From NCBI GenBank assembly GCA_964492065.1, contig CAZBHH010000004.1, forward strand, positions 62,001-126,000: DNA of 64,000 bases, in the 5' to 3' direction. Under the pieces are notes generated by a model that did no database searches, was not told where the DNA came from, and saw only the letters and a list, made by a program, of their open reading frames with translations. This DNA is from JADKAC01 sp964492065. Its GTDB lineage: Bacteria > Bacteroidota > Bacteroidia > Chitinophagales > BACL12. The translations under genes and the position numbers were made by a program. This document shows, piece after piece, positions 51,996 to 60,748 of this stretch (its first letter is position 1; every line of letters starts with the position of its first letter).

Positions 51996-52725
51996 ACTTT
52001 GGATTTACCGTAAATGGAAAATCAATGGGCTCGTTCAAAGTTAGGCTGGTAAACTCCAGGTCTATCTCCATATTATCCACAGTGCTTACCTGCAGTTGTC
52101 TTAAATATGCAAATGCCTGCCCAGCTACTTTCCGATACCCGCTATTCTCCAATATCATAGAACGTGGATGCAACAAATCGTCAATTTGCATACGCATCAC
52201 ATGAAACGAAGGGTAAAGCCAAATCGTATTTTTTATTATGCCGTTGTTCGACCACAACACATATTTTTCATCATCCGGGGTGCCGGGGTAAATAGTGCCG
52301 TTGTATAAGACCAGGTTGCCGGCAATGAGGTCCTGCAACGTGGCGAAGTCCAGCGACATACCGACAATTTCTTCGATATAACTGAAAGTGTAAGGATAGT
52401 ATTTTTGATTGAGGCGGTCGATGATTTTAACCGAATCAGGTGTAATAAGTACCCTGGCGCCTTCAATGCCCATCATGCGCAGGGATATGCCGATGAAAAC
52501 ATCTTTCTGCATATCGATGGATGCATTGACGGTGCGCACCTCTGCATCCGTTTGTACTTCCACTTTTGTTTTTGCCGAAAAGGTGTTGTATTGCAGTTGG
52601 GTTTGCAGCAGTTGCTGCTCTATTTCCTCCAGGGTAACTTCCTTGATTTTCCCGCCGGTGATTTGCGCAAAACGACAGGCGCTGAGTGTAAAGCACAGCG
52701 ACAGGATGAGCAGCCATTTACTCAT
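51979..52725 (-). CDS. DUF4292 lipoprotein
   Basis: From ATG 52725 the 248 residues begin with a lipoprotein signal (MSKWLLILSLCFTLSAC; Cys17). The rest is a beta-rich LolA/LolB-like fold typical of DUF4292: long strands, SIDMQKDVFIGISLRMMGIEGARVLI and QKYYPYTFSYIEEIVG. This is a periplasmic or outer-membrane lipoprotein, perhaps involved in lipoprotein or lipid handling. An open extension to 52839 lies inside the TPR gene and is rejected. It is coupled to both neighbours by overlaps. Confidence 0.88.
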   Translation of the reverse strand: MSKWLLILSLCFTLSACRFAQITGGKIKEVTLEEIEQQLLQTQLQYNTFSAKTKVEVQTDAEVRTVNASIDMQKDVFIGISLRMMGIEGARVLITPDSVKIIDRLNQKYYPYTFSYIEEIVGMSLDFATLQDLIAGNLVLYNGTIYPGTPDDEKYVLWSNNGIIKNTIWLYPSFHVMRMQIDDLLHPRSMILENSGYRKVAGQAFAYLRQLQVSTVDNMEIDLEFTSLTLNEPIDFPFTVNPKYEVVH

Positions 52726-54481
52726 ACAATTTGCGGTCTCTGATTTTATTGTCGATATGCGGCGAATTGCTTCCCAATGATTTGGATTTCTCCCAATATT
52801 CAACTGCTGCCTCGGCATTGCCCGTTTGATACAGCACATCGCCGTAGTGTTCGTTGATTACGGCGCTCGTCGTGCCGCCGTTTTGCAACGCCTTCTCCAG
52901 CCAGGCCTTCGCCTCATTGTATTTTTTTTGCTTGTACAACACCCAGGCGTAGGTGTCCTGCAGCGATGCATTGTTGGGAATCAGCTGATTGGCTTTTGCG
53001 GCCATTGCCGCGGCCTTCTCCAGTTTTTCATTGCGCAGAGACAGGTAGTACGCATAATTGTTGAGCGTGTAGGGGTTGTCGGGATCTGCTTCCAGGCTTT
53101 TGTCGTAGGCGTCATCAGATGCGGCATATTCTTTCAGCGTATTGTAGATATCGCCCATCCGCAGATAGGTTTCGCCGCGGAGTTTCATATTTCCCGAAGT
53201 AAGCGGAATGGCGTTTTTGTACGCTTTTAATGCGGCGTCGTAATTTTTCAGATTTTGATTTGCCACGCCGTTAAAGAAATGCGCCGTAGCCTGGTTGGGA
53301 AATAATTCCAAAGCCTGTCCGGTAACTGCTAATAAGGAATCATTCGCATTGGTTTCCGCATCGATATAGAACAGTTTTATCCAAACGTCAAACACATCGG
53401 GCCTCAGATTTGCCGATGAGCGATAATCTTTGCGGGCTTCCGCCTTATTGCCGGTATAGTACAGCAAATCGGCACGCATGGCATAGGATTTTGCCTCTCC
53501 GGGATGTGCCTCAACCATCAGTGTTGCGAGTTCCAGAATAAAGTCTTTCTCGGGGAATGCGGGTAAATCCACGGAGTCAATGTACGGCACCAGGAAAAAT
53601 ACCTTGCGGTCAATATTGCCGTCGGGATTGGAAAATGCAGTGCGCAGATCTTGCCTGTAAGCTTCCATATCGCCGGAGCGTCGGTCGTACTGCGCTTTTT
53701 TAAACAGCAAATCAGTGTTGTCCGGGTCCATTGCCAACAGCTTGTTGTAGGTTTCCTCGGCGAGATCCATTTTTTCAGCGCTCTCATAGACTTCGGTGAG
53801 CATACTTAAAAATGTAGGTTCGTCGGGATTGGCGGCAATCAGTTTTTGCAGCACATCAATAGCCTGGTCGATAAAGCCGTTGCGCATATAAAAGCGGTAC
53901 TGTTCCATCAACAGGCTCATGTCAGGTCCGAATTGTTTCTCCGCCTCCAGCAGTACACGCATACTTTCTTTCACATTGCCGCTGCGTTCGTATGCATAAG
54001 ACAATTCGAGATATCCATCGATGTTTTGGGGAAATCGGGCTACCTGTTTTTCAAACACCTCTGCCGCTTCAACAAATAAACCCTGGTACAACAGCGTTTC
54101 ACCGTAAAGCACCAGGTAGTATTCGTTTGCCGGATTTAATGCGACGGCTTTCTTTGCAAGTTCACGTGCATCATCGAGGCGGGAATATTCAAAATATATT
54201 TTTGCCAGCTCGTACAAGGTAGCATCATTATCCGGATCGGTCTGTAATATTTCCTTGAACAGAAGTATTGCACCGTCATAATCTCCCAGTGCTTTAGCCT
54301 TACAGGCATCGATAAAGAGGCGCTCAATGGTAATTTCCTCCGTCTCCTCGCCAATGCCTTCCATTGCGCTGGTGTCCTCCCTTTGTTTTCCGGTATTGCC
54401 GTTTGCTTGTTTCGACAGGTTGCAGGCCGTAAATGCCAGGCACAGAAAAATCAGGATGGATGAGGAAATTTTTGTCAGCAT
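52718..54481 (-). CDS. TPR-repeat lipoprotein
   Basis: The 587 residues start with a lipoprotein signal (MLTKISSSILIFLCLAFTAC; Cys20). About a dozen tetratricopeptide repeats cover residues 55-560, for example ATLYELAKIYFEYSRLDDAR and PYTLNNYAYYLSLRNEKLEK. TPR lipoproteins of this size are found in Bacteroidota next to the DUF4292 and EnvC-like genes and probably act as envelope scaffolds. It overlaps the nucleotidyltransferase gene by 7 nt and the DUF4292 gene by 8 nt. Confidence 0.88.
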   Translation of the reverse strand: MLTKISSSILIFLCLAFTACNLSKQANGNTGKQREDTSAMEGIGEETEEITIERLFIDACKAKALGDYDGAILLFKEILQTDPDNDATLYELAKIYFEYSRLDDARELAKKAVALNPANEYYLVLYGETLLYQGLFVEAAEVFEKQVARFPQNIDGYLELSYAYERSGNVKESMRVLLEAEKQFGPDMSLLMEQYRFYMRNGFIDQAIDVLQKLIAANPDEPTFLSMLTEVYESAEKMDLAEETYNKLLAMDPDNTDLLFKKAQYDRRSGDMEAYRQDLRTAFSNPDGNIDRKVFFLVPYIDSVDLPAFPEKDFILELATLMVEAHPGEAKSYAMRADLLYYTGNKAEARKDYRSSANLRPDVFDVWIKLFYIDAETNANDSLLAVTGQALELFPNQATAHFFNGVANQNLKNYDAALKAYKNAIPLTSGNMKLRGETYLRMGDIYNTLKEYAASDDAYDKSLEADPDNPYTLNNYAYYLSLRNEKLEKAAAMAAKANQLIPNNASLQDTYAWVLYKQKKYNEAKAWLEKALQNGGTTSAVINEHYGDVLYQTGNAEAAVEYWEKSKSLGSNSPHIDNKIRDRKLYE

Positions 54482-55482
54482 ATTTGAGTGGTGTAATCAC
54501 CGATGCTCAAATCTTCAGCGCTTGCCTTCAGCGAAACATGGCTGCCAATCATGGAGTTGGTGATTATTTTATTTTGAATATCCGTAGATTGCTGAATAAT
54601 TGAATTGGAGATTACAGCATTTTTTATCGTCGTACTGTCGCCAATAGAAACGTGCGGGCCTATAACGGAATTTTCGATGATGACATTGTTGCCGATAAAG
54701 CAGGGTTCAATAATATGGCTGTTGATGCTGCGCAATGAATTACTGATTAATTGTTCTGATTGTTTACTTAACTCCAGCACCCGCTGATTCGTATATACCG
54801 TAGCATCTTTATTGCCGCAATCCAGCCATTCGTCCACTTTGCCCGGCAGTAATTTATGGCCTTTTTTGCGCATGGCGTCCAATGCATTTGTCAGTTGATA
54901 TTCGCCTTTGTCTTTAATATCATTATCGATGAGATACTGCATTTCCCGGCGCAGCGTATCGCCGTCCTTGATGTAATACACACCGATAATTGCGAGATCG
55001 GAGACAAATTCTTTCGGTTTTTCCACAAAATTGATGATATGGCCTTCTTCACCTAATTGAACGACGCCGAAGTTTTGCCAGGCATCCACCTGGTTTACCC
55101 AAATAACGCCGTCTTTCTCTTTATCTATTTTAAAATTTGTCTTGAACAGGGTGTCGGCAAATGCGATGATAATATGGCCGCTCACCGTATCGCCGGCGCA
55201 TAAAATGGCATGCGCCGTGCCCAGGGGCTCTTCCTGGTAGCAGATTTTTCCTTTGGCGCCCACTTTAGCCGCAATGTCGAGGAGCATTTGTTCTACCGCA
55301 GGTCCAAAATGACCGACTACGAAGGCAATTTCTTCAATGGGTTCCTCGGTGGTCTGCGCTATGTCTTCCACTAATCGCTGTACAATAGGTTTACCTGCCA
55401 CCGGGATCAAGGGTTTGGGAACCGTCAATGTATGGGGGCGCATCCTTTTACCCATACCCGCCATTGGTATTATAATCTTCAT
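54475..55482 (-). CDS. Sugar-1-phosphate nucleotidyltransferase
   Basis: The 335 residues have the Rossmann-like nucleotidyltransferase domain (about 1-230) with the start MKIIIPMAGMGKRMRPHT and VPKPLIPVAGKP. The next motifs are GTAHAI and ADT, and then GVY. A left-handed beta-helix follows (about 255-330; NVIIENSVIGPHVSIGDSTT). This is the layout of glucose-1-phosphate thymidylyl- or uridylyl-transferases of the long type. The sugar and nucleotide cannot be read. Its product would feed glycan synthesis, in keeping with the flippase gene upstream. A -7 box lies 22 nt before the ATG. Confidence 0.9.
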   Translation of the reverse strand: MKIIIPMAGMGKRMRPHTLTVPKPLIPVAGKPIVQRLVEDIAQTTEEPIEEIAFVVGHFGPAVEQMLLDIAAKVGAKGKICYQEEPLGTAHAILCAGDTVSGHIIIAFADTLFKTNFKIDKEKDGVIWVNQVDAWQNFGVVQLGEEGHIINFVEKPKEFVSDLAIIGVYYIKDGDTLRREMQYLIDNDIKDKGEYQLTNALDAMRKKGHKLLPGKVDEWLDCGNKDATVYTNQRVLELSKQSEQLISNSLRSINSHIIEPCFIGNNVIIENSVIGPHVSIGDSTTIKNAVISNSIIQQSTDIQNKIITNSMIGSHVSLKASAEDLSIGDYTTQIC

Positions 55483-55504
55483 ATTGCGCTATGCTGTTTA
55501 GCCG

Positions 55505-55512
55505 CAAAGATA
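55505..55512 (-). promoter_or_regulatory. -7 promoter box of the nucleotidyltransferase operon
   Basis: The minus strand reads TATCTTTG, an exact TAnnTTTG match, 22 nt before ATG 55482. It would drive the four overlapping genes down to the EnvC-like gene. Confidence 0.5.
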
Positions 55513-55684
55513 GGAATTCAGTGGTGAAGGGTTACCGCCTGCCGGGTCGGGTTGCGGTAGTTTGCCAGGGGTACCGGTCGGCTGTCTGGCGCAGGGCGGA
55601 TAAATAGATACGAAAAAAATTAGGAAACTAGTCGTGTCAATAAGGGTTGAGCTGTTCTTTTTTGCTTGCCTGTACCAATTAGGC

Positions 55685-56116
55685 TCATGTACCCGTGTGT
55701 CCAAACCCCCCTGCATTTCTGGTCGTTTCATTGAGTATGTCCACGGGAATCCATTCCACCCTTTCACATTTTGCCACAACGAGTTGAGCAATTTTATCGC
55801 CGTTATAAATCACGAAAGGCTCAGCCGACAGGTTGATGGCGATTACTTTTATTTCGCCGCGGTAGTCGGCATCGATAGTTCCGGGCGAGTTGAGCATGGT
55901 GATACCCGAATGAATGGCCAAACCGCTTCGCGGCCTTACCTGGGCTTCATATCCTACCGGTAATTCGATAAAAATGCCGGTGGGAATTAGCATGCGCTGC
56001 ATGGGCTGCAGCGTTACGGGTGTTTCAATATTTGCCCTTAAATCCATTCCGGCCGCATGATCCGTGGCATAGGCGGGATCGGGATTACCGGAGCGGTTGA
56101 TGATTTTTATGCGCAT
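55685..56116 (-). CDS. dut: dUTP diphosphatase
   Basis: dUTPase removes dUTP and supplies dUMP for dTMP synthesis. The 143-residue trimeric-type enzyme has the five family motifs: [25 protein letters not shown] (catalytic Asp), [13 protein letters not shown] and the C-terminal arm [10 protein letters not shown]. The arm differs slightly from the usual RGxGGFGSTG (Asn for Gly, His for Ser). It starts 14 nt after the flippase gene ends, on the same strand. Confidence 0.95.
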   Translation of the reverse strand: MRIKIINRSGNPDPAYATDHAAGMDLRANIETPVTLQPMQRMLIPTGIFIELPVGYEAQVRPRSGLAIHSGITMLNSPGTIDADYRGEIKVIAINLSAEPFVIYNGDKIAQLVVAKCERVEWIPVDILNETTRNAGGFGHTGT

Positions 56117-56130
56117 ACATCTACTTGATT

Positions 56131-57612
56131 TTAAATTTTGTTACTCTTTAATTTATGAAGGTCCAGCCACCAGGCAAAACCAAAGAATACAGCAAAAAGA
56201 ATTATGCGGAACAAAACCGCCAGGACCACCTGTTGATCGAACCAGTGCAGAAACCGTAAACCGAGCATACACAGCAATACGGAGGTGAAGATATACACCG
56301 CCAGTTTTCTCAGGTTATACGGCACATAGTAATGTTTCTGACCGATTATCCAACTCAATGCCACCATGCTGAAGTAACAACCCAGTGTAGCCCATGCGGC
56401 GCCGGCGTAGCCCATTGCCGGGATTAAGAAGTAATTCAGCGTGATGGTTATTGCGGCGCCGGCCAGAGGTATGACAGTGGCGAAGGCCGTTTTGTCGGTA
56501 AGTTTATACCATACACTCATATTGTAATACATACCCAAAAATAAATTTGCCAGCAGCAGAATGGGGACAATGAATAGGCCCGAGTGATAATTTTTACCGA
56601 TAATTATTTTAAACACATCGGGGAACATACCGACGGCAAGGAAAATGAAACAACAAATAATTGTAAAGTACAACATGACGGCAGCGTATGTGCGAGGTGC
56701 ATTTTTTTCGGTAGAAGAGGTAAAGAAAAACGGTTCTGCGCCGAGACGGAATGCCTGCACGGCCAGCGTCATAAAAATCGCCAGCTTGTAAACGGCGCTG
56801 TAAATGCCTACCTGTTGCAGGTTTTCTTCCATAGTTCCGGTGAGCCAGTACTTCAAAAGTATGCGATCCAGTGTTTCATTTACCATGCCTGCAAGGCCGA
56901 TTATAATCAAAGGCAGTCCGTAGCGTATCATGTGTTTCCATAGTGAAACGCTGAAGTGCAGCTTAAAGAAAGCCGGGGTAAAAATCAGAAACGTAACAGC
57001 GCTTGCCACCAGGTTAGCATGAAACACATAGCTGATACCCATTGCGGGATTGTAAGTATATCCGAATGCACTGAACATGGAATTATTTCCCATGAGCGCC
57101 GGCCACAGGAAGAAGAAATTGAGCGCAATGTTTATTAATACGTTGGTGAGTTTCACGGTAAAGTATTTCCAGGGCTTATTTTCGAGCCGCAATCTCGCAA
57201 AAGGAATATTTACCAATGCGTCCAGCCCGATAATAAGTGCAAAATAAAAAATATAGGCACTGTGATCGGGATATCCCAGCATGGCGGCAATGGGCTTTGC
57301 GGCGAACAACAATGCCATTACAAATACGATGGTCGTGGAAAACAATGAGAGCTGTGCGGTGCCGAAGACTTTTTCCCGCATCAGTGGGGAGGGCTCTTTT
57401 GCGGCAAAGCGAAAAAACGCCGTCTCCATACCATACATAAACAACACGCTCAGAAATGTTACATACGCATACATTTCCGAAATGATACCATAGTCTGCCT
57501 GATCCGTAAATACTCTCGTCTGCAATGGCGCCAAGGCGTAGTTCAACATGCGCACCATAATAGTGCTCAATCCGTAAATGGCGGTTTGCGAGGCCAGGCG
57601 TTTCAGTGACAC
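56131..57612 (-). CDS. Polysaccharide flippase-like membrane protein (Wzx/MATE-type)
   Basis: The 493 residues have about 14 hydrophobic helices and begin like MVF/PST flippases ([32 protein letters not shown]). Such proteins move lipid-linked sugars across the inner membrane. There is no cytoplasmic catalytic domain. It is followed by dut and the nucleotidyltransferase gene, and the order flippase-dut-nucleotidyltransferase-TPR-DUF4292-M23 is a cluster I know from other Bacteroidota. Confidence 0.88.
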   Translation of the reverse strand: MSLKRLASQTAIYGLSTIMVRMLNYALAPLQTRVFTDQADYGIISEMYAYVTFLSVLFMYGMETAFFRFAAKEPSPLMREKVFGTAQLSLFSTTIVFVMALLFAAKPIAAMLGYPDHSAYIFYFALIIGLDALVNIPFARLRLENKPWKYFTVKLTNVLINIALNFFFLWPALMGNNSMFSAFGYTYNPAMGISYVFHANLVASAVTFLIFTPAFFKLHFSVSLWKHMIRYGLPLIIIGLAGMVNETLDRILLKYWLTGTMEENLQQVGIYSAVYKLAIFMTLAVQAFRLGAEPFFFTSSTEKNAPRTYAAVMLYFTIICCFIFLAVGMFPDVFKIIIGKNYHSGLFIVPILLLANLFLGMYYNMSVWYKLTDKTAFATVIPLAGAAITITLNYFLIPAMGYAGAAWATLGCYFSMVALSWIIGQKHYYVPYNLRKLAVYIFTSVLLCMLGLRFLHWFDQQVVLAVLFRIILFAVFFGFAWWLDLHKLKSNKI

Positions 57613-57820
57613 GGGGTAAAATTAAATGGAATTCGTTTCAGGATATTCACTTATCCCGGCGGCATAATGAAAACTGGCGATTGTGTCATCTGCTTTAACA
57701 GTATTATTATCATACGGCAGGGAAAACACCTCGGCATATTCGTGCATACTAATGTCAATATACAACTGAGTTTGGATGTATTTACCACATTCTTTGTAAC
57801 TTGGTATCAAACACGGGCCT

Positions 57821-60739
57821 ATGCGATATTTTTACCTGGTTTGTACATGTGTTTGTATTCTTACCGAGGCATTACATGCGCAGACGTTTCAATTGTTTTC
57901 CGAAGATTTTGATGTGGATTATACCGGCAGTTTTATTCTTAACACTGCCGGCCCGGGCGATTCGGCCGGAACCAATCAATGGATCATTAACAACAGTTAT
58001 ACCGGCGGTTTCGGCTATCCGAATACCACGTCGCAGAGCGAAACCGAAAGCGGTACCATTGGCGGTGCGCCGTACAGCACGTATTTGCACATCTACGATA
58101 CGGAAGGCGCACCTGCGATTACCTGTGCGAGTTACGATCCATCGGATGCCAGCGATTATTTTGCGCAGATGGCATCGGGATTTTGCACTCTCGGGCTGAC
58201 GGATATAGAATTTACCTTTTTCTATTTGTGTGAGGGAAGCCCGGGCGCCTACGGGCAGGTGTATTACAGTGCCGATGGCGGCCCCTGGACAGCCGTGGGC
58301 GATGCACTCTACAATGATCAGACGCTGTGGAAATACGAAGTCATTACAGAGGAAGCCTTTGAGGATGTCGCCGATTTGCGGTTTGGATTTCGCTGGGTCA
58401 ATGATGATTCCGGCGGCGATAAGAAAATTGCATTTGCCATTGACGATATAATCGCCGTCGGCACCTATGATGCCGCAGCGAGTCCCGTTAATATCAACAT
58501 AGATTTTATTTCTCCCGATCCGGTGTGCGCACTCAGCACTTTGGTAGTCGGATGGAGTTTAGACGGGATGCTCTGCGATGGGACCTATCAAGTCGAATTG
58601 TCAGACGCTACCGGGAGTTTTGCATCGCCGGTCAGCCTGGGCGTATTTGGAATACCCACCGGCGATACCACCGGGGCTGTGGCCGTCATTATTCCCGGTG
58701 CAACACCGGAAGGCGATTGCTATAAAGTGCGGATAAACAGAGTCTCTCCCTTACCCGCCATCACCGGTGTGGCCAGTATTTGTTTTGCGGTGGAAGAATG
58801 TCCGAATACCATTACTACCCTTGCTGCTCCCGTTACTTTCGATACGAATGCCGTCTGTATTAACAGCGTTATTGATGTGCCGTTTTATTCGACGGGTGTA
58901 TTTGGCGCAACGAATGTATATACCGCCCAGCTCAGCGATTCTACCGGCAATTTCGACGATTATTCAGTCATCGGCACCTTTACCAGCAGCGCCACCTACG
59001 ATCCGGCTTTAGGCTCCATGCCCGGCACTGTTTCGGGGATAATCCCCACCGTGCCGCCGGGATGTGATTACTACATACGTATTGTTTCGAGCAGCCCCGA
59101 AACTATCGGGTCTGTCTATGGGCCTATTTGTATCCAGGAATGTGATATGGAAACAAATAATATCACCGATATTTTTGTTTGTATCAGCGAATATGTCGGC
59201 GATACGGTGACGATGACCTACGATGTCAATGTATTTACCGACACAGTTACTTATTGCGATACGAATACCTTTTTGGTGGAAGTGTTGGACGCCACCTACT
59301 TTATGCAGGCGAGTCTTGGCGATTTGGGCTTTACAACAGACGTCACTTCAGGAACCATCTCGTTGGAGATTCCGGGCTATTGGGATCTGGTGGCTATGGG
59401 GCTGGATGCCGGAGTTTGGTATTTACGTGTGATTGCCACTTGTGCCAACCCTTATGAAAACTCCCTCGGCACATTGATTCATCTGACAATAGGCGCACCC
59501 AAAGACGATCCGCCGGTGTTGATCCCGAGCGATACGCTGTTTTGCGAAGGCGCCGTGGAGTCCGCAACCGTTTCACCGTATAATCCTAAATCGCAGTATC
59601 AGTTTCAGTTTGGTGTGGGTACGCCCTTCGTATGGCCTTATAACCCGATCTATATAAATTTTGCGGGCACATCAGGTGATGTAACCATACGTGTGCGTGA
59701 AATAAATTTCGGTTGTCCCGGACCCTGGAGCGATTACCTCACCTTCCATGTCATCGATGTGCCGATTGTTGCGATTACCGGGCCTGCTAAGGTGTGTACG
59801 GGCGATACAGTTACCTATTCCGTCCCGTATTTTATTAGTACCTATTACGATTGGGGTATTAGCGGCGGAAGTATAGTAGATACATCCAATAACGAAATCA
59901 GCATTGTGTGGAATACTCCGGGATTTTATACACTCGACATTTTTGCGCTGAATGAATGTGGCAGCGGCGACGGGATGAAAACAGTCCAGGTAATTGAAAC
60001 GATACCCGTCAATCCTGTCGCCGACCAAACGGTGTGCACGGGTACATCGGTCGCATTGAGTGCAAATACTACCGGGATAACTACATACACCTGGTATTTG
60101 GATACCCTGGTTGTCTGGAATGATTTCTATTACAGCTTCACCGCCGATACAACTGCGACGCTGGTGGTCGTTGCAACTGATGAAGAGGGATGTATGAGCT
60201 ATGACACTGTTACGGTATTTGTAGAGTACCCAACGGCCGAATCGGACACTGCGGAGTTTTGTATTGGCACACAGACAACGCTTGATGCGGGCTATCCCGG
60301 ATCGGCGTACGCCTGGAACACCGGCGCTACCTCTCAGTTAATTCAGGTAAATACTCCGGGCGTGTACACCGTAATTATTAATCCACCGGATATGGTGTGC
60401 GACATCACCAAGACAATCCTTGCCAATCAGTTAATTGACGTGTGTGACCCGATTATAAATATCCCCAATGCATTTTCACCAAATGGCGATGGGGTGAACG
60501 ATCACCTCGTACTCTTCGGCGCAGCAGTGCAGCAGTTGAATGTTTATATATATAACCGCTGGGGCGAATTGTTGTATTCAAGCGACGATGTATCTGTGCT
60601 CAATAACCAGGATATGGGATGGGACGGCACGTTTAACGGCGAACCGCAGGAAATGGGCAGCTATGTCTATGTACTGATTGTGAAAGGCGGCAGCGGCAAG
60701 ACAATACAATTGAATGGAAGTATAACCTTAGTGAGATAA
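57821..60739 (+). CDS. Large secreted protein with gliding motility-associated C-terminal (CHU_C, T9SS type B) domain
   Basis: The 972 residues have a signal peptide (MRYFYLVCTCVCILTEALHA) and a first domain that looks like a carbohydrate-binding or jelly-roll fold (about 25-220; FTFFYLCEGSPGAYGQVYYS). Several beta-sandwich repeats follow (about 225-640). PKD/Ig-like modules follow at about 645-715 and 725-870 (GDTVTYSVP, VCTGTSVALSANTTGI). The CHU_C domain is about 880-972 (NAFSPNGDGVNDHLVLF, YNRWGELLYSS). It is expected on the cell surface. No enzyme motif is visible. The next CHU_C gene begins 9 nt after the stop. Confidence 0.85.
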   Translation: MRYFYLVCTCVCILTEALHAQTFQLFSEDFDVDYTGSFILNTAGPGDSAGTNQWIINNSYTGGFGYPNTTSQSETESGTIGGAPYSTYLHIYDTEGAPAITCASYDPSDASDYFAQMASGFCTLGLTDIEFTFFYLCEGSPGAYGQVYYSADGGPWTAVGDALYNDQTLWKYEVITEEAFEDVADLRFGFRWVNDDSGGDKKIAFAIDDIIAVGTYDAAASPVNINIDFISPDPVCALSTLVVGWSLDGMLCDGTYQVELSDATGSFASPVSLGVFGIPTGDTTGAVAVIIPGATPEGDCYKVRINRVSPLPAITGVASICFAVEECPNTITTLAAPVTFDTNAVCINSVIDVPFYSTGVFGATNVYTAQLSDSTGNFDDYSVIGTFTSSATYDPALGSMPGTVSGIIPTVPPGCDYYIRIVSSSPETIGSVYGPICIQECDMETNNITDIFVCISEYVGDTVTMTYDVNVFTDTVTYCDTNTFLVEVLDATYFMQASLGDLGFTTDVTSGTISLEIPGYWDLVAMGLDAGVWYLRVIATCANPYENSLGTLIHLTIGAPKDDPPVLIPSDTLFCEGAVESATVSPYNPKSQYQFQFGVGTPFVWPYNPIYINFAGTSGDVTIRVREINFGCPGPWSDYLTFHVIDVPIVAITGPAKVCTGDTVTYSVPYFISTYYDWGISGGSIVDTSNNEISIVWNTPGFYTLDIFALNECGSGDGMKTVQVIETIPVNPVADQTVCTGTSVALSANTTGITTYTWYLDTLVVWNDFYYSFTADTTATLVVVATDEEGCMSYDTVTVFVEYPTAESDTAEFCIGTQTTLDAGYPGSAYAWNTGATSQLIQVNTPGVYTVIINPPDMVCDITKTILANQLIDVCDPIINIPNAFSPNGDGVNDHLVLFGAAVQQLNVYIYNRWGELLYSSDDVSVLNNQDMGWDGTFNGEPQEMGSYVYVLIVKGGSGKTIQLNGSITLVR

Positions 60740-60748
60740 TTTTTTTAA

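Noticed and set aside
57796..57803. TAACTTGG before the first CHU_C gene as a -7 box
   Set aside because: It breaks the TTTG part of the consensus.
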